Source: Gammaproteobacteria bacterium (lineage in GTDB: Bacteria; Pseudomonadota; Gammaproteobacteria; Pseudomonadales; Azotimanducaceae). Taken from it: a stretch of DNA of 64,000 bases. Location: assembly GCA_026707045.1 (NCBI GenBank), contig JAPOXO010000118.1:39135-103134 (forward strand), in the 5' to 3' direction. Position 1 is the first letter of the stretch, and each line of letters opens with the position of its first letter. Position numbers and translations under genes: made by a program. Of this stretch, positions 21,423 through 30,709 are shown piece after piece. Below the pieces are notes generated by a model. It had not been told where the DNA came from. It saw only the letters and a list, made by a program, of their open reading frames with translations, and did not search any database.

Positions 21423-23311
21423 GCGATCTTGCGTTGGTCGCGTTCCCGTTTTGAATGAACAGCAATGAGAGACAGAGCAGCGGGGGTAATTCCAGGAATT
21501 CGTGATGCATTAGCCATCGTGCGAGGTCGCGATTCACTCAATTTCTGCCTCAATTCGTTGGAAAGTCCGTCAATACTCTGGTAGTTCAGTGTCTCTGGAA
21601 TTGCCATTCTTTCTTTGGCGTTTGCGCTCTCGATTTCCTTCTCTTGGCGATTAATGTAACCTTCATACTTGATATCGATTGAAGCTTGTTCGAGGATCGC
21701 GTACGGAATGTCGCACAGCCAACCGCTTGAATGAAGCACTTCCGTCTCGATTCGCGGACGTTTAAGTAACTCATACAACTTTAGCTCTCGACTGACTCGT
21801 TCACCGGACAGATCTTCCAAGGTTCGGACTCTTTCTTCATCAGGATGTATGTTTGTCTCTTGAAGTCTTTGTTTGCATTCTTGAATTGCTTCACGTTTTG
21901 CCTTAAACGAATTCCATCGAGCTAGCGAGACTACTCCAAGTTCATATCCTTTTTCTGTCAATCTAATATCCGCATTGTCTTGACGCAATCGCAACCGATA
22001 CTCAGCCCGACTTGTAAACATTCGGTATGGTTCGTTGGTACCCAACGAGGTCAAATCGTCAACCAGCACACCCAAGTAGGCCTCATGTCGCTTGGGAAAC
22101 CATTGAGGAGAGTCAGCGACTTTTCGCGCTGCGTTGATTCCCGCAAGTAACCCTTGTGCAGCCGCTTCCTCATACCCCGTTGTGCCGTTAATTTGACCTG
22201 CAAAATACAGACTCTCGACCAACCGAGTTTCGAGAGTGGGGTACAAGTCTCTAGGATCAAAGAAATCGTATTCGACCGCATAGCCTGGTCGCGTTATACG
22301 GGCATTTTCAAAGCCTTTGATTGTCCGCACGGCCGCGACTTGTACATCGAACGGCAGACTTGTAGAAATGCCATTTGGATAGATTTCGTTGGTTTGAAGG
22401 CCTTCAGGTTCTATAAATATCTGATGCTGAGGCCGATCTGAGAACCGAACAACCTTATCCTCTATTGACGGACAATATCGTGGGCCGATTCCTTCTATTG
22501 CGCCCGAATAAATTGGAGATTCTGGTAGTCCGGCTCGAATAATTTCGTGAGTCCGCTCATTTGTGTACGTGATGTAGCAAGGCACTTGACGGGGATGTTC
22601 GGATTGGTGCCCGACATATGACATTGTCGAAGCGTGTTCGTCGCAATGTTGCGTCAGTAATTCAGAGTAATCGACTGTCTTGCCATCGATACGAGGAGGA
22701 GTCCCAGTCTTCAATCGTCCAACTCGGAACGGCAAGGCACGGAGCTTGTTTGCTAGATCTGTCGAAGCTCGATCTCCGGCTCGTCCGCCCGTTTTACTGC
22801 GTCTTCCAATGTGTATAAGTCCACCGAGAAATGTCCCGGTTGTCAACACGACGGTTTTGGCGGCAATATCGCCAGCTATCGCACATCGAACGCTTCGGAT
22901 TCGGTCGTCTGCAATATCCAAATCCACAACATCATCTTGAAAAATATGGAGATTTTCCTGCTTCTCGACGATTTCACGTATAGCGTTCTTGTATAGACTT
23001 CTGTCCGCCTGAGCACGAAGCGCTCGGACGGCGGGTCCTTTACTGGCGTTCAACGTTCGAAAGTGGATTCCAGCCTGGTCGGTTGCTGAAGCCATTGCGC
23101 CATCGAGTGCATCCACCTCACGCACCAAATGACTCTTGCCGATGCCCCCGATAGCCGGGTTGCAGGACATCTGACCAATAGTTTCAATCGACTGAGTGAC
23201 CATGAGTGTCTGCGCACCCATCCGCGCGGCCGCGAGGGCGGCTTCGGTACCAGCGTGGCCACCGCCAATTACCACGACATCAAATAAATTTCGAATCTTG
23301 ACAGATTTCAT
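21419..23311 (-). CDS. mnmG: tRNA uridine-5-carboxymethylaminomethyl modification enzyme, FAD subunit
   Basis: 630 residues, full length for MnmG (GidA). The FAD-binding GxGxxG is GGGHAG (16-21), followed by [20 protein letters not shown] and the family motif [13 protein letters not shown]-terminal helical domain binds MnmE. With MnmE it installs the cmnm5 group on wobble U34 of tRNAs. Here mnmG and mnmE are about 1.5 kb apart rather than adjacent. Confidence 0.97.
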   Translation of the reverse strand: MKSVKIRNLFDVVVIGGGHAGTEAALAAARMGAQTLMVTQSIETIGQMSCNPAIGGIGKSHLVREVDALDGAMASATDQAGIHFRTLNASKGPAVRALRAQADRSLYKNAIREIVEKQENLHIFQDDVVDLDIADDRIRSVRCAIAGDIAAKTVVLTTGTFLGGLIHIGRRSKTGGRAGDRASTDLANKLRALPFRVGRLKTGTPPRIDGKTVDYSELLTQHCDEHASTMSYVGHQSEHPRQVPCYITYTNERTHEIIRAGLPESPIYSGAIEGIGPRYCPSIEDKVVRFSDRPQHQIFIEPEGLQTNEIYPNGISTSLPFDVQVAAVRTIKGFENARITRPGYAVEYDFFDPRDLYPTLETRLVESLYFAGQINGTTGYEEAAAQGLLAGINAARKVADSPQWFPKRHEAYLGVLVDDLTSLGTNEPYRMFTSRAEYRLRLRQDNADIRLTEKGYELGVVSLARWNSFKAKREAIQECKQRLQETNIHPDEERVRTLEDLSGERVSRELKLYELLKRPRIETEVLHSSGWLCDIPYAILEQASIDIKYEGYINRQEKEIESANAKERMAIPETLNYQSIDGLSNELRQKLSESRPRTMANASRIPGITPAALSLIAVHSKRERDQRKIA

Positions 23312-23384
23312 GTCATACTAGCCCGCCATTGAGAACTTTTGGACTTCTTGCTAGTTTTTTGTACAGCGTCGCGACGTTGCGTTA

Positions 23385-23412
23385 ATTATAGACCCCTGTC
23401 CTATGCAGTCAG
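23385..23412 (-). promoter_or_regulatory. Putative promoter of the mnmG-rsmG-parAB unit
   Basis: On the minus strand CTGACT (23412-23407) is separated by 16 bases from a perfect TATAAT (23390-23385). The predicted start of transcription is about 70 bases upstream of the mnmG ATG. Only four of six -35 positions match the consensus. Confidence 0.5.
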
Positions 23413-23639
23413 GCCCTAAGAACGGTTCTGCGACTGCAACGTGACTTTGTCGTGCGCAACAGCAGTACTTAGAACCTCCAGATTACATTCGTACCGCAAA
23501 ATCCGAATTTTTGCTGAAACTGTGAAACGCGGATTCGGGAACACTCTCAATACAGCTAAACAAACACAATAATCTATTATAATGCAGATACTTCCTGCTG
23601 TTCTGAAGCATACTGAATAATCCCAAAGCCACAGCAAAG

Positions 23640-23925
23640 ATGACCTGCCCCAAAAGAAAGGGAAAGGTTAACAGCCCTCAGGAATGAGCGTGACGAGCCG
23701 TTGCGTCGACGGACGGAACTGGAAGAGGAGTTGCAACAGTATGAATGCTAACTGCGCTTCGCCCTTTACTACATTCGCAGCAAGAACAAGGACAGGCTGC
23801 TTCTTCATTGATGGGTCAAATTAGGTGACCTGATCAGATCGTTTCCAATTGAGGAGAAGATTCGATCAGCACTCACAGCCTTCTATATTTCCCGAGTCCA
23901 AATACGTGAGGTTTCAAGTTCAATC
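23640..23925 (+). pseudogene. Possible decayed small gene, origin unknown
   Basis: From the ATG at 23640 a frame reads MTCPKRKGKVNSPQE and then stops. Skipping one base (23685) continues as ERDEPLRRRTELEEELQQYE, TAA (23749), LRFALYYIRSKNKDRLLLH, TGA, WVKLGDLIRSFPIEEKIR and SALTAFYISRV. The residue composition (Glu/Arg/Leu-rich helix, then a mixed segment) looks protein-like in one consistent frame broken by two stops and one frameshift. I do not recognise the family, and chance reading of noncoding DNA is a real alternative. Confidence 0.28.
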
Positions 23926-23942
23926 GAATGGGAATCAAAGAT

Positions 23943-23983
23943 GGAGACCAAGGGACCTACTCAACCTCCTACCGGTGGTCTCT
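23943..23983 (-). terminator. Weak terminator-like hairpin after the exported protein gene
   Basis: GAGACCA (23944-23950) pairs with TGGTCTC (23976-23982), 7 perfect base pairs plus a wobble, just past the stop of the minus-strand gene. The loop is long (25 bases) and only a short CTTT follows on the minus strand. Confidence 0.35.
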
Positions 23984-23988
23984 ACCTT

Positions 23989-24675
23989 TTACGAGCTCGG
24001 AACTGAAAGCTCAAGAGATCCTACTTCTTGTCCATTAGCGAATCTCACAGTAATGTGATCTGCTTGGACACTCACCACTTTCACTGGCGGTAGGCGATTG
24101 TCGTTCCCTTGCCCGGTATCTCTAATTCGACCCACTACTACACACTCGACTTCTCGTGACTTCTGCAACTCGCCAGCAAGTTTTTTCGCAGATTCGAAAG
24201 GCACCGGAAGTTCGATTTTTCCAGCAACATTCAATAGTTCTACTGCGTAGTGTTGGTCAAACCAAATTCGGCGCGGGTAATCCTCCGGTCCTCCTGCCAA
24301 ATTGATGGGAAAGAGCTTCCGCTCAAAATCGTACTCACGAAGCCTTCCTCGAACGATAACGCCAACAGTCTTTACCTCTTCAGCTTGCCGGAGTTTCTCT
24401 TCGATTTCTGACTGAAGATCTTGAACAATGTCGTAGCGAGTGAATTCCTCCTTGGCATTTCGAAAATCTTGCGAAAGCGCATAGGCAAAAATGCTGTTGG
24501 GGGTCTTCTCGTCACTGCGCGATTCGTACACAAAAACAACGCTTTCATCGGTGAGAAGGACGAATTCTGATTCCTTCTCATTCGTCTCTGCCATCGTCAA
24601 GGCACCACAGCAGAGTACCGCGACAGAAGCTACAAGTCTTATCGGTCGTAGGAAAGTCTTGATTATTGTTAACAC
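23989..24675 (-). CDS. Exported protein of unknown function
   Basis: 228 residues with an N-terminal signal peptide (basic start, hydrophobic 12-28, likely cleavage after LTMA at 29). The mature part is charged: an Asp/Glu/Lys-rich helical section (about 75-105, DLQSEIEEKLRQAEEVKTV), then a beta-rich section with GVIVRGRLREYD and VECVVVGRIRD. I do not assign a family; it faintly resembles DUF4852-type periplasmic proteins. The GTG start at 24675 is supported by AGAGGA seven bases upstream. It is inserted between mnmG and mnmE, which are neighbours in many gammaproteobacteria. Confidence 0.7.
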   Translation of the reverse strand: MLTIIKTFLRPIRLVASVAVLCCGALTMAETNEKESEFVLLTDESVVFVYESRSDEKTPNSIFAYALSQDFRNAKEEFTRYDIVQDLQSEIEEKLRQAEEVKTVGVIVRGRLREYDFERKLFPINLAGGPEDYPRRIWFDQHYAVELLNVAGKIELPVPFESAKKLAGELQKSREVECVVVGRIRDTGQGNDNRLPPVKVVSVQADHITVRFANGQEVGSLELSVPSS

Positions 24676-24800
24676 TATGATTCCTCTTATAAGTTTTGAG
24701 GTTGATTGGAATTAACCCAATCCTATAAACAGATGCGGCTATCGAGAAATCAGTTACAGAGTATCAGTTGCCTTTTAACGGTTAGTTGATGTCTGGCTTC

Positions 24801-26105
24801 TCATTTTCCAATGCAAAATCTCGAGAAGATCTCTCCAAGCAAGTCATCTGTTGTAGTCTCTCCCACAATCTCCCCCAGATGAATGTGTACATGGCGAAGA
24901 TCCTCGGCGACGATGTCGCCTGATTTAGCTTTGAGGCTCAAAATCGCCTGCTGCAGACGGTCCAATGCTTGTCGCAACGATGCAAGGTGGCGAGGTCGGC
25001 CTGCAAAGGCATCGTCGTTAACCTGATAACCCGCTGATTTCACTAGGAACTCATGAATTGCACTTAGTCCCTTGCCGTGAATTGCGCTTGTCCGTACTGT
25101 TCTATCGTTCACGGAACCGGGACTCAATCCTGTCAGGTCGCACTTATTTCTAACGACCAAATCATCGCAGTTGGGACTATCGGGCGCATCCTCTACGCGA
25201 TCATCTACAACCCAGAGAGTGACATCCGCGTGTTTCATCGCAAGTTTCGCTCGTTCGATGCCAGCTTCTTCAATGGGATCATTACTTTCGTGCATGCCTG
25301 CAGTATCGACAAATTTGACTGGCAGTCCATTGAGGTTTATCGTCGCATCAAGCGTATCTCGAGTCGTCCCCGCAACGTTGGTGACGATCGCTCGATCCTC
25401 GTTCAACAAGGCATTGAGAAGACTTGACTTGCCAACGTTTGGCGGTCCGGCAATTACGACGGAAAGTCCGTTTTGAATCGTTGCACCGAGTTCCGTACGA
25501 CGCAATAGGGATTGGAGCTGTTCCTCGATGTTAGCGGCTCGCTGAACCAACGTCTTGACATCCAGAAATTCGATTTCCTCGTCCACAAAGTCGATCGACC
25601 CTTCAACATACATACGCAGTTCTAGTACTTCGCGATCAATGGCCAATACCTCACGGGAAAACTCGCCGGAAAGCGAACGAGCCGCGGCGTGTGCCGCTTG
25701 TTTACTGCTCGCATTGATTAAGTCTGCGACTGCCTCGGCCTGAGCGAGATCCAACCGACCTTCCAAAAACGCACGTTCAGTGAATTCTCCCGGCCGCGCT
25801 ATCCTCGCGCCCAATTCTTGAACCCGTTCGCAGACGAGTTCCTGAACTACACGACCGCCATGCCCTTGCAACTCAAGGACATCTTCGCCGGTAAATGAAT
25901 TTGGTTTTGGAAAAAAGAGAGCGATTCCGGAGTCGATGCACTCTCCATCGGCAGCGCGGAAGTCTCCGTACTCAGCAATTCGCGGTTCTGGACATCGCCC
26001 AAAGATCTGTTGGGCAATATGAACTACATTGCTTCCGGAAACTCGCACAATGCCGATGCCACCTGATCCAAGCGGAGTGGCGACTGCACAAATCGTGTCG
26101 TTCAT
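24801..26105 (-). CDS. mnmE: tRNA modification GTPase MnmE
   Basis: 434 residues, about 20 shorter than E. coli MnmE but with all domains. The N-terminal folate-binding domain starts DTICAVATPLGSGGIGIVRVSG. The G domain carries G1 GPPNVGKS (220-227), G3 DTAG (267-270) and G4 NKCD (about 319-322). The C-terminal CIGK (431-434) contains the conserved Cys. The enzyme is a K+-activated dimeric GTPase partnering MnmG in U34 modification. It is 39 bases downstream of yidC. Confidence 0.96.
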   Translation of the reverse strand: MNDTICAVATPLGSGGIGIVRVSGSNVVHIAQQIFGRCPEPRIAEYGDFRAADGECIDSGIALFFPKPNSFTGEDVLELQGHGGRVVQELVCERVQELGARIARPGEFTERAFLEGRLDLAQAEAVADLINASSKQAAHAAARSLSGEFSREVLAIDREVLELRMYVEGSIDFVDEEIEFLDVKTLVQRAANIEEQLQSLLRRTELGATIQNGLSVVIAGPPNVGKSSLLNALLNEDRAIVTNVAGTTRDTLDATINLNGLPVKFVDTAGMHESNDPIEEAGIERAKLAMKHADVTLWVVDDRVEDAPDSPNCDDLVVRNKCDLTGLSPGSVNDRTVRTSAIHGKGLSAIHEFLVKSAGYQVNDDAFAGRPRHLASLRQALDRLQQAILSLKAKSGDIVAEDLRHVHIHLGEIVGETTTDDLLGEIFSRFCIGK

Positions 26106-26144
26106 GCAAACAATACTTCGCAGAAGAGCTCAGTTAACCAAATG

Positions 26145-27890
26145 CTAGGTGGGTGCTCCGGCTCTCTTGAGCGCCCAATAGTGATGGGCCATCGAATACA
26201 GACTATTGACAAGCCAATACAAGACCAGACCCGCGGGCATGAACAAGCAAATCGCACCAAACATGATCGGCATCATCATCATTACTCGTTGCTGCATGGG
26301 ATCCGGCATCGGTGGGTTGAGGCGTTGCATCAAAAACATCACGCCAGCGTTGAGTATCGGAAGGACGAATAGCGGATCCATCGCGCTAAGGTCGCGAATC
26401 CAAAAGAGAAACGGCGCATGACGAAGTTCAACGCTTTCTATCAAAACCCAATAGAGCGCAAAGAACACTGGCATCTGCAACAGCATCGGAAAGCATCCGG
26501 CTAGTGGGTTTGTTTTCTCCTTTTGGTACAACGACATCATCTCTTGTCCCATGCGCTGCCGGTCGCCGCCAAAACGTTCTTGTATGCGCTTAATCTGGGG
26601 CGATAGTTTCCGCATCTTGGCCATCGACCGATAGCTCATTTGCGATAGCGGAAAGAGAACGGTCTTAATCAGGATGGTCATGAGTATGATCGCCAACCCC
26701 CAATTCTTGACCAAGGAGTGAATCCAGTCGAGAACCTTGAACATCGGCACGGAAAGCCACCAGAAAAATCCGTAATCGACTGTCAGCGCTAGATGTGGCG
26801 CAAGCGCATCGAGAGCGTCCTGATGTTTTGGCCCTACATACAGCTTAGCCCCGAATGATCCTGATGTTCCGGGAGTAATTACCTGTGTCGGACCGGTGAA
26901 TCCAAACCTATAGTTGCCCTGGCGATCTTTGCTTCCGAAATAGAGATTGCTTTCGTTCTGGTTTGGTATCCAAGTGGACAGGAAGTAGTGCTGAAGAATT
27001 GCGACCCAGCCACCATTTACGGCCTCTCGATAGGCATTCTTGTCAATGTCCTTGAATTTAAGCCGTTTGTAGTGTTTTGATTCTGTCGTTATCGCAGCTC
27101 CGACATAAGCTGGGGGACGAATGAAACCGCCTGTTTTCCCGTCCGCCGGTCCACCGTCTCGTTTTAGTTGCGCAAAGAAATTTGCCGAGAAGTTTTGGCT
27201 GCTCGTGTTGCGAACGTCGTAGTTGACATCGATGTCGTAACGATCCGCATAGAAATCGAATGACTTTGTGACTTCAACTCCGTCTTCCTCATATGTCAAT
27301 TTGACGTTTAAAGCGCCCTCTTCTAGGTTCCAATCATTTCTCGTAACGGAATATACAGGTCGGCCTCCCGGTTGATCGAGCCCATCTTCTCCCATCAACC
27401 CGCTTTGCGCAATGTAGGTTCTGTCAGCCCGTCGATCAAGGAGCGTCATTGGAGAATCCGGTTCCTTGAGACTGATCGGATACGCAATTAACTTCCATCC
27501 GACGACATCTCCTCCAACGGGATCGATCCACGCGTAATACAACGGCGTTGTCACTTTAATTAATGTTCGACTAACGGATTCAGCGGAGCTTGTAGTCATG
27601 ATTTGCCCGCGGTCGGATTGCAACATCGAACTATCCGGAACATCGCTGTCCAGGTCTTCGTTGGCTGCTGTCTGATCCAGTGATTCGACGCTCGAATCCG
27701 CGAGCTCTTGTGGAGTATCTTCGCTGGTCGCGCCGGTTGCTTCATCTGAGGATAAAGGTGTCGATTGAAGTTGCTCGGTTTCGGCCTCCCGCAGTTTTTC
27801 CGCATCGCTAACCCAAGCCTGAACCAGCAAGTAGGCAACGATTGCAATCCCTACAAGCAATAGGATGCGTTGAATTTCAAGCAGCGTCAT
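26145..27890 (-). CDS. yidC: Membrane protein insertase YidC
   Basis: 581 residues. An N-terminal membrane helix (about 5-25) is followed by a low-complexity acidic linker and a large periplasmic beta-sandwich (about 115-360). The five-helix insertase core comes next, including the positively charged loop [20 protein letters not shown]. It inserts Sec-dependent and Sec-independent inner-membrane proteins, among them the F0 c subunit encoded nearby. The ATG at 27890 overlaps the 3' end of yidD by 14 bases. Confidence 0.97.
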   Translation of the reverse strand: MTLLEIQRILLLVGIAIVAYLLVQAWVSDAEKLREAETEQLQSTPLSSDEATGATSEDTPQELADSSVESLDQTAANEDLDSDVPDSSMLQSDRGQIMTTSSAESVSRTLIKVTTPLYYAWIDPVGGDVVGWKLIAYPISLKEPDSPMTLLDRRADRTYIAQSGLMGEDGLDQPGGRPVYSVTRNDWNLEEGALNVKLTYEEDGVEVTKSFDFYADRYDIDVNYDVRNTSSQNFSANFFAQLKRDGGPADGKTGGFIRPPAYVGAAITTESKHYKRLKFKDIDKNAYREAVNGGWVAILQHYFLSTWIPNQNESNLYFGSKDRQGNYRFGFTGPTQVITPGTSGSFGAKLYVGPKHQDALDALAPHLALTVDYGFFWWLSVPMFKVLDWIHSLVKNWGLAIILMTILIKTVLFPLSQMSYRSMAKMRKLSPQIKRIQERFGGDRQRMGQEMMSLYQKEKTNPLAGCFPMLLQMPVFFALYWVLIESVELRHAPFLFWIRDLSAMDPLFVLPILNAGVMFLMQRLNPPMPDPMQQRVMMMMPIMFGAICLFMPAGLVLYWLVNSLYSMAHHYWALKRAGAPT

Positions 27891-28176
27891 GGACTGGGTC
27901 CTTATGTTCTTCTTCCTTTACGGAAGGAACAAAGTCAACACCACCTGGATGGAAAGGATGGCACTTGCAGACACGTTTGAGAGTCAACCAACTTCCTCTC
28001 AACAAACCGTGCGTTTTAAGCGCTTCCAGAGCGTAGCAAGAGCAAGTCGGGTAGAAACGGCACCTTGGACCGAGCATGGGAGAAATCGCGAACTGGTAGA
28101 GACGTATCGCGCCCGAGACGAATCGCACGGCAATGGAAGCCTTGTGTTTTTCCTGCTTGCTAGCGTTCGCCATCAC
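27877..28176 (-). CDS. yidD: Membrane protein insertion efficiency factor
   Basis: 99 residues. Signature of the YidD family: [20 protein letters not shown] with the Cys cluster, then [19 protein letters not shown]. It is a small membrane-associated protein that assists YidC. Two adjacent Met codons (28176 and 28173) could be the start. It overlaps rnpA upstream by 17 bases and yidC downstream, as expected for this conserved cluster. Confidence 0.95.
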   Translation of the reverse strand: MMANASKQEKHKASIAVRFVSGAIRLYQFAISPMLGPRCRFYPTCSCYALEALKTHGLLRGSWLTLKRVCKCHPFHPGGVDFVPSVKEEEHKDPVHDAA

Positions 28177-28546
28177 TTGCTCTGATGTCTTGTTCCCACT
28201 TGTGCAGCGCGCGACGAATCGATGATGGTATGGAGCTCGGTTGAACTGGAAGCGATCGCAACGCGACTACCACATCCATCGAGCCCATTGAGCTCGAACT
28301 GCATCGAAACCATTCCCTAATGATTCGCTTTATTGCATTGCGTTGGACGGAACAGTGTGCAATTCGTTTAGGGACAATCATCCCCAGTCGAGCAAATCCC
28401 TTTCTCGTGGTTCTTTGGGAAATACGCAGCGGTCCTTGATGAAACGCGGAATTGGCAAACTGTAAAACGCGCTGGTAATCCGAAGCTGTGGACAGTCGCC
28501 TACTTCTTCCGAATCTGTTTTTAAGCGGTGATCGCCGTTGGTTCAA
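28160..28546 (-). CDS. rnpA: Ribonuclease P protein component
   Basis: 128 residues. The RNR signature appears as [13 protein letters not shown], with the basic N-terminal [19 protein letters not shown] and a central RLGMIVPKR. The protein binds the RNase P RNA and helps process tRNA 5' ends. The start is taken as a TTG at 28546, 3 bases after the rpmH stop; no ATG is available near the expected N-terminus. Confidence 0.93.
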   Translation of the reverse strand: MNQRRSPLKNRFGRSRRLSTASDYQRVLQFANSAFHQGPLRISQRTTRKGFARLGMIVPKRIAHCSVQRNAIKRIIREWFRCSSSSMGSMDVVVALRSLPVQPSSIPSSIRRALHKWEQDIRASDGER

Positions 28547-28549
28547 TGA

Positions 28550-28684
28550 CTAAACCGCTATACGTTTTCGACCTTTGGCACGTCGCGCATTGATGACCTT
28601 TCTCCCGTTCTTGGTCGACATGCGTTTGCGGAATCCGTGTGTACGTTTTCTCGAAACATTGCTAGGTTGAAATGTTCGCTTCAT
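28550..28684 (-). CDS. rpmH: 50S ribosomal protein L34
   Basis: 44 residues, exactly the usual L34 length. The sequence begins [19 protein letters not shown], and the basic C-terminus [18 protein letters not shown] is conserved. It is the first gene of the leftward rpmH-rnpA-yidD-yidC-mnmE cluster, with a strong promoter about 37 bases upstream. Confidence 0.98.
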   Translation of the reverse strand: MKRTFQPSNVSRKRTHGFRKRMSTKNGRKVINARRAKGRKRIAV

Positions 28685-28720
28685 GCATTCCTTCAGTCTG
28701 TAAACCGGGAGCGGTCGTAT

Positions 28721-28748
28721 ATTCTAGTGGTAACCGATTTCGTGTCAA
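28721..28748 (-). promoter_or_regulatory. Putative rpmH promoter
   Basis: On the minus strand a perfect TTGACA (28748-28743) is followed after 16 bases by TAGAAT (28726-28721), one mismatch from TATAAT. Transcription would begin near 28714, about 30 bases before the rpmH ATG. This fits a highly expressed ribosomal protein gene. Confidence 0.7.
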
Positions 28749-28779
28749 TTCCGGTTGCGGCGCTCCAAAAGTCAGACTC

Positions 28780-28795
28780 TGCGGAAATTTCCGCA
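28780..28795. promoter_or_regulatory. 16-bp perfect palindrome upstream of rpmH promoter
   Basis: TGCGGAAATTTCCGCA is a perfect inverted repeat without spacer, 31 bp upstream of the rpmH -35 box and at the edge of the oriC candidate. It has the form of an operator for a dimeric regulator, but I do not recognise the site. Confidence 0.4.
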
Positions 28796-29344
28796 CGAAT
28801 TCCGCGTGACTACAACAATGATCTTTTCACTAACGATGATTTTCATTTTGCTTGTCGGTGAGGCTGTATTGGTACCTGAGCGAAGAAATGAGAGGAGAGA
28901 TCTTTGTTGTTGTTGTAGGGAAGCGAATCTCTGTGCATAAGTAGTCGATGATGTGCTATCACGGGAATCAACGACTCCTTATAACAAGTGGAAAAGCCAT
29001 TGCTATGTCCCTCGTTTGGTGTGCACATGTGGTGTTACCACGGGGCTTTCACAGTTATCCACAAGAAAGTAACAACTTATGCACAAACTTGAACGACTAA
29101 CTAGTCGCTTTGCGAGATTGATTTGAAAGCTTGGCTTTAAAGAGGAATTTGTCCATGCTCGTACTGAAGAGCTTCAGGTATGCAAGAAGTGCGAGTAAAT
29201 ACGCAGTAGGTTGATTTTATATGTCATTTGGAACATCGATTCAGGCCGATTTTGAATAGTTACAGTCGGGATGGAAGGCAAGGGGATGGCGTACTACAAT
29301 CTTAGCCAGAGTAAGAGTTTGGGGTTCATCAGAGGGCTCATTAA
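28796..29344. other. Candidate chromosomal replication origin (oriC)
   Basis: Non-coding region between rpmH and dnaA. It holds three exact matches to the DnaA box TTATNCACA: TGTGCATAA at 28932-28940 (minus orientation), TTATCCACA at 29055-29063 and TTATGCACA at 29077-29085, the last two spaced 22 bases apart. Left of the boxes are two T-rich elements starting with GATC (GATCTTTTCACTA at 28820 and GATCTTTGTTGTTG at 28899), reminiscent of the 13-mers of the E. coli unwinding element. Genes on both sides point away from this gap, as expected for leading-strand bias. The rpmH-dnaA gap is a common origin position. Confidence 0.75.
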
Positions 29345-30679
29345 TTGAAGGAAGTAAAGGAACCAGAAATATGGCAAGACTGTGTAGTTCGATTAGAAGA
29401 AGAAACGTCACTCAAGGACTTTAACCAATGGATACGGCCGCTTCAAGCCATTAACGATGGTGGTCGACTCATACTGTTGGCTCACAACCAACATGTAAAG
29501 AAAACGGTAGCCCAAAAATATCTGACTCGCATCAAGGAACTGGTGAATCAACTCGGCGATCCAGGCTATCCCATTCGCCAAGTTGACCTACTCGTGGGCG
29601 ATCGCGAAAACGAGCGGGCATTGCCAATACGAGCAACGAACCGTAATGGAACTTTACTCAAGGCCGACTTCACGTTCGATCGATTTGTTGAGGGTGGATC
29701 CAATCGATGGGTAAAGGGTGTCGCTCTTGAAGTCGCGGCCAGTCCAGCTCTAAAGTTCAATCCCTTTCTGATTTATGGAGGCGTAGGTCTTGGCAAGACA
29801 CATTTGATGCAAGCCGTGGGAAATCACATCAAATCGCACATCCCTCAGATAGAAGTTACGTACATCTACGCGCAAACCTTCGTCACAGAAATGGTGAAAG
29901 CATTAACAAAACCAAATAGCTCCGAACATGTGCGCCGGTTTACCGAGCCTTTTCACTCTGCTGACGTGCTGTTGGTTGACGACATTCAGTTTCTCGCCGC
30001 AAAAGATAAGTGCCAGGAAGAATTCTTCCATGTCTTCAATCGTCTCATCGAAACGGAACAATCACAGATCGTGCTCTCTAGCGATCAATATCCGAGCGAG
30101 ATTGAAGGGCTTGATGCCCGACTCAGTTCGCGGTTCATCATGGGTATAACCGCGGAAGTCAAGCCGCCGGATCTTGAGACGCGAGCCGCGATTTTGGTGC
30201 AGAAGGCCACTGAGCATTCAGTGAATCTGGACTTGACAGTCGCGCTGTACATTGCTCAACGCGTCAAGACGAATGTGCGCGAATTGGAAAATGCACTACG
30301 GCAGGTGTTGCTGGCTGCGCAATTGCGACGCATGCCGATCAGCATTGAATTGGTTCAAGAGACATTGCGCGATCTGTTTGCAATTCACCGACGTCAGGTG
30401 AGTATCGACAAAATCCAAAAGCAGGTTGCCGATTACTACAACATTCGGCTCGCCGATCTACACAGTCCCACACGCGTTCATAAAATCGTGAGGCCGAGAC
30501 AAATGGCGATGGCGCTGGCGCACGAACTAACCGACTTGCCGCTGCAGGCAATTGGACAAAACTTCGGAAAGGATCACACAACGGTCTTGAACGCCATCAA
30601 GAGAATTGGGCAGCTTCGGCAGACTAGTGCGCAGCTCGAAGAGGACTATAACCGGTTGGAGCGAGTGCTTACTTCTTAG
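29345..30679 (+). CDS. dnaA: Chromosomal replication initiator DnaA
   Basis: 444 residues. Domain I begins IWQDCVVRLEEE (9-20). Domain III has Walker A GGVGLGKT (145-152), Walker B LLVDDIQF (about 209-216) and the region LDARLSSRF with the arginine finger. Domain IV carries the DnaA-box-binding signature GKDHTTVLNAI near 415. The ATP form opens oriC. The only start consistent with the family is a TTG at 29345, with AGAGGG upstream; a weak start codon may keep DnaA levels low. The linker domain II is short. Confidence 0.96.
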   Translation: MKEVKEPEIWQDCVVRLEEETSLKDFNQWIRPLQAINDGGRLILLAHNQHVKKTVAQKYLTRIKELVNQLGDPGYPIRQVDLLVGDRENERALPIRATNRNGTLLKADFTFDRFVEGGSNRWVKGVALEVAASPALKFNPFLIYGGVGLGKTHLMQAVGNHIKSHIPQIEVTYIYAQTFVTEMVKALTKPNSSEHVRRFTEPFHSADVLLVDDIQFLAAKDKCQEEFFHVFNRLIETEQSQIVLSSDQYPSEIEGLDARLSSRFIMGITAEVKPPDLETRAAILVQKATEHSVNLDLTVALYIAQRVKTNVRELENALRQVLLAAQLRRMPISIELVQETLRDLFAIHRRQVSIDKIQKQVADYYNIRLADLHSPTRVHKIVRPRQMAMALAHELTDLPLQAIGQNFGKDHTTVLNAIKRIGQLRQTSAQLEEDYNRLERVLTS

Positions 30680-30709
30680 TTGGATATTGGCGAATGAAGG
30701 GAGAGTCGA

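Larger units (their letters stand above)
23312..23988. other. Gene-poor gap between mnmG and the exported protein
   Basis: 677 bases without an intact gene. It contains a likely mnmG promoter (23385-23412), a possible decayed reading frame (23640-23925) and a weak hairpin near the right edge. The part at 23520-23610 is AT-rich. No tRNA or small RNA is recognisable. Confidence 0.5.

Noticed and set aside
23416..23637. Minus-strand frame of 73 codons upstream of mnmG
   Set aside because: It lies over the candidate mnmG promoter region and AT-rich DNA; start and composition do not support a gene.
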